Positions 16,098 through 25,332 are shown, numbered from the stretch's first letter. The stretch is DNA of 64,000 bases from Bradyrhizobium sp. SRS-191 (GCF_024586915.1 NZ_JANBVS010000016.1:62001-126000), one strand, 5' to 3'. The notes: generated by a model from the letters alone, not told the origin. Translations and numbers: made by a program.

Positions 16098-17789
16098 ATG
16101 CGCAAGAACCTGCCTGTCACCAACGTCGAATATCCGATCACGGATGACACCCTGATCGTGTCGAAGACCGACACCAAGGGCAAGCTGACGTTCTTCAACG
16201 AGGATTTCGTCAAGGCCGCCGGCTTCACCGAGGCCGAGCTGATGGGCCAGCCGCACAACATCGTGCGCCATCCCGACATGCCTCCGGAGGCGTTCGACAA
16301 TCTCTGGAGCACGCTGAAGGCGGGGCGGCCGTGGGTCGGCGCGGTCAAGAACCGCCGCAAGAATGGCGACTACTACTGGGTTCTGGCGACGGCGTCGCCG
16401 ATCCGGAAGGACGGCCAGGTTGTCGGCTACACGTCGGTGCGCACCAAGCTGCCGTCCGACCAGCGCACCGAGGCCGAGCAGGTGTATGCGGCGATCCGCG
16501 AGAAGAAGCCGCACGGCTACAAGATCGAGGACGGCATCGTTCGTCGCCGCTCGATATTCGATCACCTCGCGATGTTCACCGGCACGATCGCGTCGCGGCT
16601 GCGCACGCTGATCGCGCTGCAGACGTTGTTCCTGATCGTGCTCGGCGCAATCTCGTTCGGCGAGGGCGGGCTCGGCGGCATGATCGCCGCGGCGATTGCC
16701 GGAGCGGGCGTCGTGCTGTGCGGCATGGTCGGCCTGCGCACGATGAACGTCATCGTCGGCCCGCTCGATCACGTCAACGAGACGATGGAGAGCATCACCC
16801 AGGGCAAGCTCGACACCCGCATGCACATCGAGCGCGACGACGAGATCGGCCGCGCCCTGCGCAACCTGCAGACCGTGCAGACCATGGTTCGCTTCAATGC
16901 GAGGGAGCTGATGGAGCAGGAGCAGCGGGCACAGCGCACGCGCAAGCAGGAGATGTCGGAGCTTGCGGATAGTTTCGAGGGCGCGATCGGCAACATCGTC
17001 GACACCGTCTCATCGGCCTCCGGCAATCTGGAGAGTTCGGCGAATTCGCTGTCGAGCACCGCTCTGCGCGGGCAGGAGCTGTCGACGACCGTAGCCGCGG
17101 CCTCCGAAGAGGCCTCGGCCAACGTCCAGGCCGTCGCCTCCGCGACCGAGGAACTGACGTCCTCGGTCAAGGAAATCAGCCGCCAGGTGCAGGAATCCGC
17201 GCGCATCGCCTCCGACGCCGTCGATCAGGCGCGGCGGACCAACGATCGGGTCGGTGAGTTGTCGAAGGCGGCGACACGCATCGGCGACGTCGTCGAGCTG
17301 ATCAACACGATTGCCGGCCAGACCAACCTGCTCGCGCTCAACGCCACCATCGAGGCCGCGCGCGCCGGCGAAGCGGGCCGCGGCTTCGCCGTGGTGGCCT
17401 CCGAGGTCAAGGCGCTCGCCGAGCAGACGGCCAAGGCGACCGGAGAGATCGGCCAGCAGATTTCCGGCATCCAGGCGGCCACCAACGAATCCGTCGGCGC
17501 CATCCGCGAGATCTCGACGACGATCGAACGGCTGTCCGAGATTGCCGCGACGGTCGCCGCCGCCGTCGAGGAGCAGGGCGCCGCCACCGCCGAGATCTCC
17601 CGCAACATCCAGCATGCCGCAACCGGCACGCAGCAGGTCTCATCGAACATCACCGACGTTCAGCGTGGCGCCAGCGAGACCGGCGACACGTCGAGCCAGG
17701 TTCTCAACGCGGCGCGCCAGCTCTCGGGCGACAGCAACCGCCTCAAGCAGGAGGTCAGCCGCTTCCTTCAGTCGGTCCGCGCCGCCTGA
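16098..17789 (+). CDS. Aer-type aerotaxis/energy-taxis receptor with PAS domain (receptor 8)
   Basis: A receptor of 563 residues with no periplasmic sensor. The PAS domain at about 5-120 matches Aer closely, with GQPHNIVRHPDMP and VKNRRKNGDYYWV; in Aer this PAS binds FAD and senses redox or energy state. A hydrophobic hairpin at about 170-213 anchors it to the inner membrane. HAMP and the common signalling domain follow, ending in FLQSVRAA. The ATG at 16098 follows GGAAG by 7 bases. It is the last receptor of the array. FAD binding is inferred from family similarity. Confidence 0.93.
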   Translation: MRKNLPVTNVEYPITDDTLIVSKTDTKGKLTFFNEDFVKAAGFTEAELMGQPHNIVRHPDMPPEAFDNLWSTLKAGRPWVGAVKNRRKNGDYYWVLATASPIRKDGQVVGYTSVRTKLPSDQRTEAEQVYAAIREKKPHGYKIEDGIVRRRSIFDHLAMFTGTIASRLRTLIALQTLFLIVLGAISFGEGGLGGMIAAAIAGAGVVLCGMVGLRTMNVIVGPLDHVNETMESITQGKLDTRMHIERDDEIGRALRNLQTVQTMVRFNARELMEQEQRAQRTRKQEMSELADSFEGAIGNIVDTVSSASGNLESSANSLSSTALRGQELSTTVAAASEEASANVQAVASATEELTSSVKEISRQVQESARIASDAVDQARRTNDRVGELSKAATRIGDVVELINTIAGQTNLLALNATIEAARAGEAGRGFAVVASEVKALAEQTAKATGEIGQQISGIQAATNESVGAIREISTTIERLSEIAATVAAAVEEQGAATAEISRNIQHAATGTQQVSSNITDVQRGASETGDTSSQVLNAARQLSGDSNRLKQEVSRFLQSVRAA

Positions 17790-17834
17790 TCCCGGTGGAC
17801 ACGGCCGGACTGGCCACATCAGGTGCGATAGTTG

Positions 17835-17860
17835 AACGGCGCCCGCGGGGCGCCGTTTGT
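17835..17860 (+). terminator. Rho-independent terminator after receptor 8
   Basis: Perfect 10-bp stem AACGGCGCCC / GGGCGCCGTT with loop GCG, then TTTGT. It ends the chemoreceptor array. Confidence 0.75.
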
Positions 17861-18085
17861 CGTTGGACATTGGCGGTCGAGAAAACCTGCATCTGCCACC
17901 CGTTCGCAGCTCGACCTGGGGTCCGTCTGCCGACCGACCCAACACTGTGCGTTTCGTGCATCGCTTGGCCAGGAAGCAGCGCGTCAGCCACAAACGCCGC
18001 CATCACGCCATAATCCCGCTAAGGTGCAAAGCTTCCTTGCATCCGGAATTTGTTCAACCAGCGGTACAAATTATTGGCGGGCAAT

Positions 18086-19081
18086 GTGATCGCGTGCGGA
18101 CCTTCGCGCAGGACCCTGGTGTTGTCGGCCGCCCTCGCGGCCGCGGGCTTCGGTCTCGATGCGCCGCTCGCCATCGCCGCCAAGCCCCGCCGCCGCACGG
18201 TGGATCCGGAGCGCGGCTTCCGTCGGCTCACCGTGGGCGAGGCCGAGGTGATCGCGCTCTATGACGGCATCTGGGAGAAGCCGCATGAGGCGGGCTTCCT
18301 GAGCAATGCCGGCATCAATGACGTCAAGGCGGCGCTGCGCGCGGCCGGCCTCAGCCCCGCTTTCGTGCCGGTGCCGATCAGCACTTATGTGGTGCGGCTG
18401 GGAGGCAAGACCGTGCTGTGCGACGCCGGCGGCGGCGGCCAGGTGCAGGGCTACAATTCCGATTCCATCTTCGTGTCGGGCCGCATGCTGGACAATCTGA
18501 AGGCGGCCGGCCTTCGTCCGCAGGACATCGACACCATCCTGATATCGCATTTTCATCCCGATCATATTTTTGGACTGCTCGGCGAGGACAGCAACGCGCC
18601 GGTGTTTCCCAACGCCGAGATCATCGTGGCCGCGGCGGAGTACAATTTCTGGACCGATCCGACCATGACCAGCCGGCTTCCGCCGTGGCGGCAGGCGCTC
18701 GCCCGCCGCATCCAGAGCGTGCTTCCGGGCTGGAAGAACGTGCTGCCGGTCGAGGGCGAGGACGAGGTGGTGCCCGGCATTCATTTCGTGAGCGTCCACG
18801 GTCACACGCCGGGACATACCGCCTTTCATCTCAGCTCCGGCCAGGAGCAGCTGATGATCTCGGGCGACACGGCCTATGTGCCGGCGCTCAGCCTGCGCCA
18901 TCCCGAATGGCACGGCGCATATGACCAGGATGCTCCGGCTGCGGAGGTCAGCCGGCGCAGATTGCTCGACAGGGTGGTCGCAGACGGAACGCTGATCTGC
19001 GGCTCGCATTTTCCATGGCCCGGATTTGGCCGGCTCGTTCGCGATGGCGCCCATTATGCGCTCGACATGTTGTCAGCATGA
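18086..19081 (+). CDS. Metallo-beta-lactamase-fold hydrolase, Tat-exported
   Basis: MBL-fold enzyme with the di-metal motif SHFHPDH, a later His in GHTPGHT, the bridging Asp in ISGDTAY and a final His in CGSHFPWPG. The N-terminus has SRRTLVLSAALAAAG and a cleavable AIAA end, consistent with a twin-arginine signal peptide. A GTG at 18086 keeps that signal near the start; a TTG at 18050 would add 12 residues. About 331 residues. The substrate is not evident; lactonase or other ester hydrolysis is possible. The next gene starts 39 bases downstream on the same strand. Confidence 0.85.
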   Translation: MIACGPSRRTLVLSAALAAAGFGLDAPLAIAAKPRRRTVDPERGFRRLTVGEAEVIALYDGIWEKPHEAGFLSNAGINDVKAALRAAGLSPAFVPVPISTYVVRLGGKTVLCDAGGGGQVQGYNSDSIFVSGRMLDNLKAAGLRPQDIDTILISHFHPDHIFGLLGEDSNAPVFPNAEIIVAAAEYNFWTDPTMTSRLPPWRQALARRIQSVLPGWKNVLPVEGEDEVVPGIHFVSVHGHTPGHTAFHLSSGQEQLMISGDTAYVPALSLRHPEWHGAYDQDAPAAEVSRRRLLDRVVADGTLICGSHFPWPGFGRLVRDGAHYALDMLSA

Positions 19082-19120
19082 TCACGACGCGAGCGCGGAA
19101 GGGGGCCGCGAGGCAGATTG

Positions 19121-20230
19121 ATGAAAACGCATTACGAGGTGCTCGGAGTTTCGCCGCGCGCCGATCTCGATACGATCAAGAAGGCGTTCCGGCAGGCCGC
19201 CAAGGCGCATCATCCCGACCTCACGGGAGGACGCGACGCCGCGTCCGAGCATCAGCTCAAGCTGATCATCATCGCCTACAACGTCCTGCGCGATCCCGGC
19301 CGCCGCGCCGAATATGACGAGGAGCTCGCCTCCGAGCGCGCGCGGATCCGCCGCGAACGCTGGGACGCGATCTTCCAGTTCACCGCCGCGACCACGGTGC
19401 TCAGCGCGATCCTGATCGGGCTGGAGATCCTGCTGTTTCCATCGCTCGGCGATTGGACGATCCGGTCGCCGGCGACGCGCTCGGTCACCCTGCAACCGCC
19501 GGCTCAACCTCGCTCCGAGCCGCCGCGCGACGCCCGCGGCGACGTGGCGTCGGCCCCGCAGGACGCGACCGGTGCGGTGCTGCCGGTCCCGCCACCAGCG
19601 CCTGAAGCAAGCCCGGCGCCGTCTCCGGCGAAGGAGGCGACCGCAGGACAGCAGGTCTCACCGGCACAGCCGACCACCGCGGCCGGCTTCGTCCGGCGTG
19701 CCCTGGAGCGCAGCCAGCAGGGTGATCTCGACGGCGCCATCGCCGATTTCGACGAGGCCGTCCAGCTCGCGCCGCGCAATGCCGACCTCTACCGCTACCG
19801 TGCTCGGGACCTCGGCCGCAGGGGCCGGTGGGACCGCGCGGTGGCGGACTATGAGAAGGCGATCCGGCTCGATCCGAACAATCCGGCGCTGCTGCACGAT
19901 CGCGCGCTGGCGCTGCAGCAGACCGGCGAGCTCGACGAGGCGCTGGTGGATCTCGATCGCGCGGTGCGCATGAGCTTCAGCGACGCCGACCTCTACAGCG
20001 ACCGCGGCGCGGTCTGGCTCGCGAAGGGGCGCTACGACCGCGCGCTTGCCGACTTCAACCAGGCCCTGAAGCTGAATCCGGAGCTGGCGACCGCGGTGGC
20101 GCGCCGCGACGATGCGCTTGCGCGCAAGCGCGAGCAGGTGCTGGTCGGCGATGGCCGCGCCGTTCCCGCGCCCGCCGAGACCACGGGCACGGTGCCCGAG
20201 GATACGAAGCCCAAGCGCACCGCGCGCTGA
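19121..20230 (+). CDS. Membrane J-domain protein with TPR repeats
   Basis: The N-terminal J domain (about residues 3-66, HPD at 31-33) should stimulate a DnaK-type ATPase. A single TM segment (about 85-108) is followed by a Pro/Ala-rich linker (about 115-180) and about four TPR units (about 185-330; QQGDLDGAIADFDEAVQLAP and three similar). There is no zinc-finger or substrate domain as in true DnaJ. With the J domain cytoplasmic, the TPRs would be periplasmic if the single TM holds. The ATG at 19121 follows GAGG. The client is unknown. Confidence 0.85.
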   Translation: MKTHYEVLGVSPRADLDTIKKAFRQAAKAHHPDLTGGRDAASEHQLKLIIIAYNVLRDPGRRAEYDEELASERARIRRERWDAIFQFTAATTVLSAILIGLEILLFPSLGDWTIRSPATRSVTLQPPAQPRSEPPRDARGDVASAPQDATGAVLPVPPPAPEASPAPSPAKEATAGQQVSPAQPTTAAGFVRRALERSQQGDLDGAIADFDEAVQLAPRNADLYRYRARDLGRRGRWDRAVADYEKAIRLDPNNPALLHDRALALQQTGELDEALVDLDRAVRMSFSDADLYSDRGAVWLAKGRYDRALADFNQALKLNPELATAVARRDDALARKREQVLVGDGRAVPAPAETTGTVPEDTKPKRTAR

Positions 20231-20349
20231 GCGGCGTTGGCGCGCGATGCGCCGTCGGACATCCAGAACGCTCCGAGCATCGTTGTGCTCACGCCGATCC
20301 GTAGGAGCCGCCATGGCCGTGCGGCCGATCCGTGATCCCAGGGGCACTC

Positions 20350-20688
20350 ATGAGCGTCTACGTTTCCGTCACCGGCTTCCGTCCGCATCCCGGGCTCGTC
20401 CGCCTGCTGCGCTTCTGGTGGCACACCTCGCGGGCCGTGAGCCAGGCGCGCGGCGCTCCGGGAAACCTGCGCGTCGAGTTGCGTCCCGTCGATGGCATCT
20501 ACCACACGCTGACGGTATGGCGCGACGAGGCCAGCATGCGCGCTTATGTCGGAAGCGGCGCGCATCGCCGCGCCATGACCGGCTTTCGCGACCTTGGCGG
20601 CGGCAGGACGCTGGGTTTCCCGGCCGACGCAGATCCCGGTTGGGATACGGCCTATGCGCGCTGGCAGCGCGAGGCGCGCGAGGTGTGA
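20350..20688 (+). CDS. Small ABM-like (dimeric alpha-beta barrel) protein
   Basis: 112 residues from the ATG at 20350, which follows AGGGGC. The segment GIYHTLTVWRDEASMRAYV, then HRRAMTGFRDLGGG, is typical of DUF3291/antibiotic-biosynthesis-monooxygenase-like small barrels. The C-terminus is Trp-rich (PGWDTAYARWQ). No cofactor residues can be assigned. It is followed by a palindromic repeat and a convergent thiolase gene. The exact function is unknown. Confidence 0.7.
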   Translation: MSVYVSVTGFRPHPGLVRLLRFWWHTSRAVSQARGAPGNLRVELRPVDGIYHTLTVWRDEASMRAYVGSGAHRRAMTGFRDLGGGRTLGFPADADPGWDTAYARWQREAREV

Positions 20689-20710
20689 GTGATGGCATGC
20701 TGGATCACAC

Positions 20711-20852
20711 GCGCCGTCATTCCGGGGCAAGGCCGAAGGCCTTGAACCCGGAATCTCGAGTTTGTTTTGCGACCTTTTCCAACAAGCTCGAGATTCCGGG
20801 CTCAATCGTCATACGCTTTCAGCGCATGCAGATTGCCCCGGAATGACGGCGC
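20711..20852. repeat. Palindromic intergenic repeat with 18-bp ends
   Basis: Ends are a perfect 18-bp inverted repeat (GCGCCGTCATTCCGGGGC and its complement), with a nested pair CCCGGAATCTCGAG / CTCGAGATTCCGGG. It sits between two convergent genes and could terminate both. Related repeats occur at 31232-31329, 37252-37366 and 49135-49185. Confidence 0.8.
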
Positions 20853-20868
20853 TCTGCTGAGGAGCGTC

Positions 20869-22383
20869 CTAACTCACCCGCCACTCCGGCACGCCATCAC
20901 CCGCCATGGTGATCGTACCGAGCGCGCCGACCGGGGTCCTGTCCAGGTCCATAAGCCGTGCCAGCGTCGCCTCGTCCCGTGCCGGCACGCGCGCCAGCGT
21001 GCGCGTGTCCTGCTCGGTGCGCAGCATCACCACGCCATGCTCGACCTCGCCGTTGCGGTCATACAGCGCGGTGAAGCTCTCGACCTTGCCGTTGCCTGAC
21101 GCTTCGCCGACGAACTCCGGCGCTGTGCCGCGATGACGATCGGCCTCCGCCTGCACGCTGACGTCCTGTGACAGCGCCGAGGGCGGCTCGCGCGAGATCA
21201 CCAGCGCATGATGCTTGGTGACGAAGCCGCCCTGGCCGTAGAGCAGGCCGCGCCTGGCGCCGCCGCCCCGCAGCCGCCGCACCATCGCGCAGGCGGCGTG
21301 CGTCATGTAGGTGTTGAGCGGCGCGCCGAAAAACGTCAGTCCGCCGGTGACGGTCGGCTCGACATCGGCGCCGAGTCCGAGCGTCCGCCGCGCCATCTTC
21401 GGCACGCACGGAAAGCAGCTGTAGAGCTCGATCACGTCGAACGCCGAGCCCTTGCCGCCGACGAGGTTCATCGCCGCCTGCAGCACGGCATTCTGCGGAT
21501 GGCTTTCGGCGAACTGATCGCGCGTCAGATAATCGCGCGGGTCCTCCGCAGAGGCGCCGCCGAGCGGATAGATCATGCGGTTCTCGGCAACGCCGGCGGC
21601 GCGCGCCTTCGCCAGGCTGGTCAGGATCAGCGCCCCGCCCATGTTGACCATGGGATTGGCGACCATCAGCTTGGTGTAGGGCCAGGCGATCGGGCGATTG
21701 TCGGCCGAGGGCGTCGCGATCTCCTCCGGCGCGAAGTGCCTCTTCAGCCAGGCATTGGGATTGTAGGCGGCGACCGCCGAGAAGCGCGACCACAGCTCGC
21801 CGGATTCGGCGAGCGCCTGCCGCGGCGTCTGGCCCCACTTCGCCGCGCTCGCGACCTCGTAGAACGGATAGACCGAGACGGGGCGGAATACGCCGAGCTT
21901 CACCGCGAGCGGCTTCTGGAACGCGGCGCCGCGCTTCGGCTCTTCCACATCGTGCGCGAACGGCGTCCAGGGCAGGGCGACGCCGGCGCGCTCGGCCTTG
22001 GTCGCCGTCGACTGCGCCTCCGCACCGCACACCACCGCGACGTCGCATTCGCCACGCGCGATGCGCAGCGCGGCTTCGTGCAGGTAGCGGATCGGGCTCT
22101 CGCCGCCGACCGGCCCGTAGGAGCAATGCGCGGGTGTCACGCCGAGCCGCTGGGCCAACAGCTGCTCCGGATCGCGATAGCGCCAGCTCAGGAAGTTGAC
22201 GACGTCGAGCGAGCCGGTGTCTTGGATCAGCTTGGCGCCCGCATCATTTTCCGCGCGGCGGATCGCCTGCTCGAGCAGCGCCAACGGCTCCAGTCCCTCG
22301 GCGAGGTCCTTGGGACGATCGACGATCTCACCGACGCCGACGATGACGGGAATGCGTTCCGGGGGCATGGCCATTGCAGTCAT
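20869..22383 (-). CDS. Atypical thiolase-family protein (acetyl-CoA acetyltransferase-like)
   Basis: 504 residues from the ATG at 22383, preceded by GGAAACG. It has a thiolase/SCPx-like fold order: VIVGVGEI, CDVAVVCGAEAQ, VNMGGALILTS and a C-terminal GGLTFFGAPLNTYMTHA segment. Where thiolases carry the nucleophilic Cys, this protein has VGGESPIRYLHEAALRI with no Cys, so ordinary Claisen chemistry is doubtful. It may be a lipid-transfer-like or accessory condensing protein. A glutathione transferase gene diverges from it. Membership in the thiolase superfamily is firm; the activity is not. Confidence 0.8.
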   Translation of the reverse strand: MTAMAMPPERIPVIVGVGEIVDRPKDLAEGLEPLALLEQAIRRAENDAGAKLIQDTGSLDVVNFLSWRYRDPEQLLAQRLGVTPAHCSYGPVGGESPIRYLHEAALRIARGECDVAVVCGAEAQSTATKAERAGVALPWTPFAHDVEEPKRGAAFQKPLAVKLGVFRPVSVYPFYEVASAAKWGQTPRQALAESGELWSRFSAVAAYNPNAWLKRHFAPEEIATPSADNRPIAWPYTKLMVANPMVNMGGALILTSLAKARAAGVAENRMIYPLGGASAEDPRDYLTRDQFAESHPQNAVLQAAMNLVGGKGSAFDVIELYSCFPCVPKMARRTLGLGADVEPTVTGGLTFFGAPLNTYMTHAACAMVRRLRGGGARRGLLYGQGGFVTKHHALVISREPPSALSQDVSVQAEADRHRGTAPEFVGEASGNGKVESFTALYDRNGEVEHGVVMLRTEQDTRTLARVPARDEATLARLMDLDRTPVGALGTITMAGDGVPEWRVS

Positions 22384-22567
22384 GGGCGTTTCCAAACGGG
22401 AGCGGCCCGAGAGAGCCGTCATTGTTGTCTTGTCTCGGTTCTGTCATCGCCGGTTCGACCGCGCAATGCAGAAAATGCCGATGGTGCCCGCGCGCGCGAT
22501 GGCTTCCGCTCGACGGCATATGCGCCTAAAACCGTCGCTCGTTTTGCCGCTCACGCCGGAGTTTCTC

Positions 22568-23443
22568 GTGTCTGAACAGAACAGCTATGTGCCGCCCAAG
22601 GTCTGGACCTGGAACAAGGCCAGCGGCGGTCGCTTCGCCAACATCAATCGCCCGATCGCGGGACCGACGCATGAGAAGGAATTGCCTGTCGGCCGTCATC
22701 CCTTGCAGCTCTATTCGCTGGGCACGCCGAACGGTGTGAAGGTCACCGTGATGCTCGAGGAGCTCCTGGCGCTCGGGCACAGCGGCGCTGAATATGATGC
22801 CTGGCTGATCCGCATCGGGGAGGGCGATCAGTTCGGCTCGGGCTTCGTTGCCATCAATCCGAACTCGAAGATCCCGGCGCTGCTCGACCGCAGCGGACCC
22901 GAGCCGATCCGCGTGTTCGAATCCGGTGCGATCCTGGTCTATCTCGCCGAGAAGTTCGGCGCCTTCCTGCCGACCGAGCCTGCGAAGCGCGCCGAATGCC
23001 TGTCCTGGTTGTTCTGGCAGATGGGCGCCGCGCCCTATCTCGGCGGCGGCTTCGGCCATTTCTACGCCTATGCCCCGACCAAGATCGAATACGCCATCGA
23101 CCGCTTTTCGATGGAGGTGAAGCGCCAGCTCGACGTGCTCGACCGGCGTCTGTCGGAGAGCGAGTATCTCGCCGGCTCCGACTACACCATCGCCGACATC
23201 GCGGTGTGGCCATGGTACGGTGCGCTGTCGAAGGGCCTGCTGTACGAAGGCGGCGAGTTCCTCTCGGTGCAGGACTACAAGAACGTCCAGCGCTGGACCG
23301 ACCAGATCGCGCAGCGCGCCCCCGTGAAGCGCGGCCGCATGGTCAACCGCGTTTCCGGCGACCCCGCCAGCCAGCTCCACGAACGCCACGACGCCGGCGA
23401 TTTCGACACCAAGACGCAGGACAAGATCGCGCAGGGCAAGTAG
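22568..23443 (+). CDS. yghU: Glutathione S-transferase, YghU/Nu class
   Basis: 291 residues, closely similar in my memory of the family to E. coli YghU along its whole length: PPKVWTWNKASGGRFANINRP, HPLQLYSLGTPNG, YDAWLIRIGEGDQF, GGGFGHFYAYAPTKIEYAI, and a terminal LHERHDAGDF. YghU-type enzymes bind two glutathiones and reduce disulfides or organic hydroperoxides. The start is a GTG at 22568 with GGAG eight bases before it; in-frame codons further upstream lie in the divergent thiolase gene and lack family similarity. Confidence 0.93.
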   Translation: MSEQNSYVPPKVWTWNKASGGRFANINRPIAGPTHEKELPVGRHPLQLYSLGTPNGVKVTVMLEELLALGHSGAEYDAWLIRIGEGDQFGSGFVAINPNSKIPALLDRSGPEPIRVFESGAILVYLAEKFGAFLPTEPAKRAECLSWLFWQMGAAPYLGGGFGHFYAYAPTKIEYAIDRFSMEVKRQLDVLDRRLSESEYLAGSDYTIADIAVWPWYGALSKGLLYEGGEFLSVQDYKNVQRWTDQIAQRAPVKRGRMVNRVSGDPASQLHERHDAGDFDTKTQDKIAQGK

Positions 23444-23459
23444 TTGCCCGCGATGTTCC

Positions 23460-23594
23460 CGTAGGGTGGGCAAAGGCGCGCCGAGATCGTCATGATTGCG
23501 TTTGACCGTTCGCGCGCGCCGTGCCCACCATCGTCCCCACATCGACCATTGGTGGGCACGCGCCGCCTGACGGCGCCGCTTTGCCACCCTGCAC
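23460..23594. repeat. Palindromic intergenic repeat (GTAGGGTGGGCAAAG type)
   Basis: The left end GTAGGGTGGGCAAAGGCGC is complementary to the right end GCGCCGCTTTGCCACCCTGC with minor mismatches, and inner GTGCCCACCA / TGGTGGGCAC form a second stem. A relative lies at 42047-42186. Confidence 0.75.
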
Positions 23595-23800
23595 GTCCAC
23601 TACAACTCAAGCTCTCAAGCTGTTCTTGCCGCAGTGCAGCGGATCGAGGGGGCTCCTCCGACCTCCACATCGTTTCTCGGCCCAAGAGAATCGTGCAACT
23701 ATCAGTATCCGCAGAAAATCCTGCCGCGCGCCGGACGAACTGAATACACGGTCCCGAGGTGATGACCTCGGGCGAGAACGACCACTCCGGAGGGAGTTGC

Positions 23801-25000
23801 ATGATCGACAGACGTGACCTGCTCAAGGGAGCGGGGCTGACCGCCTTGCTGGGTGGCCTTGGCGCGAGCCGTGCGCTGGCCGAGGACGTCGTGGCCCTGC
23901 CGTTCGCCAACGGCGAGCGCCCGCTGGTGAAATATCCGCAGAAGCGATTGATGATCGGCCTGACGAGCCGGCCGCCGCAGCTCGAGACGCCGTTCGCGGT
24001 GTTCAATGACGGCGTGATCACGCCGAACAACGCCTTCTTCGTCCGCTATCATCTGGCGGGGCTTCCCTACGATCTCGATCCCGACAAGTTCACGCTCGAG
24101 ATCAAGGGCAAGGTCGACAAGCCGCTCAAGCTGTCACTCAAGGACATTCGCAAGCTGAAGGCGACCGAGATCGTTGCCGTCAACCAATGCTCCGGCAACA
24201 GCCGCGGCTTCTTCGAGCCGCGCGTTGCCGGCGGCCAGCTCGGCAATGGCGCGATGGGCAATGCGCGCTGGCGCGGCGTGCCGCTCAAGGCCGTGCTCGA
24301 GATGGCTGGGGTTCAGGCCGGCGCCAAGCAGGTCACCTTCAACGGCATGGATGGCCCGATCGTCGACAAGACGCCGGACTTCGTCAAAGCGCTGGACATC
24401 GATCACGCCATGAACGGCGAGGTGATGCTGGCCTATGGCATGAACGGCGAGGATCTGCCATTCCTCAACGGCTTTCCGCTGCGCCTGATCGTGCCTGGCT
24501 ATTACGGCACCTACTGGGTCAAGCACCTCAACGAGATCACCGTCATCGACAACGTGTTCGACGGCTTCTGGATGAAATCGGCGTACCGCATTCCGGACAC
24601 GCCGAACAATGCGGTCGAGCCCGGCACTGCACCGAAGGCGACGATCCCGATCAACCGCTTCACGGTCCGTTCCTTCATCACCAGCGTCAGCGATGGCGCG
24701 AAGCTCAAGGCGGGAACGGCTGTCCTGCGCGGCATTGCCTTCGATGGTGGGAGCGGGATCAAGCAGGTCGCCGTCTCGACCGATGGCGGCCAGACCTGGA
24801 ACGACGCGAAGCTTGGCAAGGATCTCGGGAAGTACTCGTTCCGGGAGTGGAAGTTGCCGGTGAAGCTCGCTGCCGGGGCCCACGAGCTCAAGGTGCGGGC
24901 CACCAGCAATGCCGGTGAGACGCAGCCCGAGACGCCGCGCTGGAATCCGGCCGGCTATCTGCGCAACGTCGTCGAAACCGTCCGCGTCACCGCGGCTTGA
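23801..25000 (+). CDS. sorA: Sulfite dehydrogenase molybdopterin subunit SorA
   Basis: Periplasmic sulfite:cytochrome c oxidoreductase, catalytic subunit, 399 residues. The Tat signal has DRRDLLKGAGLTALLGGL and ends near ALAE. The molybdenum-ligand Cys is in VAVNQCSGNSRGFF; a dimerisation Ig-like domain closes the protein (VAVSTDGGQTWNDA). The ATG at 23801 follows GGAGGGAG. The partner cytochrome gene begins 12 bases downstream. SoxC is related, but the small mono-haem partner points to SorAB. It detoxifies or uses sulfite from organosulfur compounds. Confidence 0.93.
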   Translation: MIDRRDLLKGAGLTALLGGLGASRALAEDVVALPFANGERPLVKYPQKRLMIGLTSRPPQLETPFAVFNDGVITPNNAFFVRYHLAGLPYDLDPDKFTLEIKGKVDKPLKLSLKDIRKLKATEIVAVNQCSGNSRGFFEPRVAGGQLGNGAMGNARWRGVPLKAVLEMAGVQAGAKQVTFNGMDGPIVDKTPDFVKALDIDHAMNGEVMLAYGMNGEDLPFLNGFPLRLIVPGYYGTYWVKHLNEITVIDNVFDGFWMKSAYRIPDTPNNAVEPGTAPKATIPINRFTVRSFITSVSDGAKLKAGTAVLRGIAFDGGSGIKQVAVSTDGGQTWNDAKLGKDLGKYSFREWKLPVKLAAGAHELKVRATSNAGETQPETPRWNPAGYLRNVVETVRVTAA

Positions 25001-25011
25001 GGAGCACGACC

Positions 25012-25332
25012 ATGCAACGGATGTCTTGCCTCGCTGCGCTGGCTGTCGGGCTCGGTTGTCTTGCGGCTGGGCCTGCCGCGCTCATCGCGGCCCCGGTCAA
25101 CTATAAGGTTCCGCAGGAGACGGCAGCCTTCAAGCCGGGACCCGATCTCGCCGTCGTGCAGGGCAATTGCACGGCCTGCCACTCCGCCGACTACATCAAG
25201 ACGCAGCCGCCGATGAAGAACAAGAAGGAGTTCTGGCAGGCCGAGGTCACCAAGATGATCAAGGTCTATGGCGCTCCGATCGACGACGCCGATGTCGGCA
25301 GGATCGTCGACTATCTCGCCGCCACCTACTGA
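25012..25332 (+). CDS. sorB: Sulfite dehydrogenase cytochrome c subunit SorB
   Basis: 106 residues with a Sec signal (about 1-27, ending LIAA-AP). One c-type haem motif CTACH and a distal Met (QPPMKNKKEFW) fit a class I cytochrome. The block FWQAEVTKMIKVYGAPIDDA is characteristic of SorB. It accepts electrons from SorA and passes them to the respiratory chain. The ATG at 25012 follows GAGGAG; an upstream TTG at 24997 overlapping the sorA stop is less likely. Operon with sorA. Confidence 0.93.
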   Translation: MQRMSCLAALAVGLGCLAAGPAALIAAPVNYKVPQETAAFKPGPDLAVVQGNCTACHSADYIKTQPPMKNKKEFWQAEVTKMIKVYGAPIDDADVGRIVDYLAATY

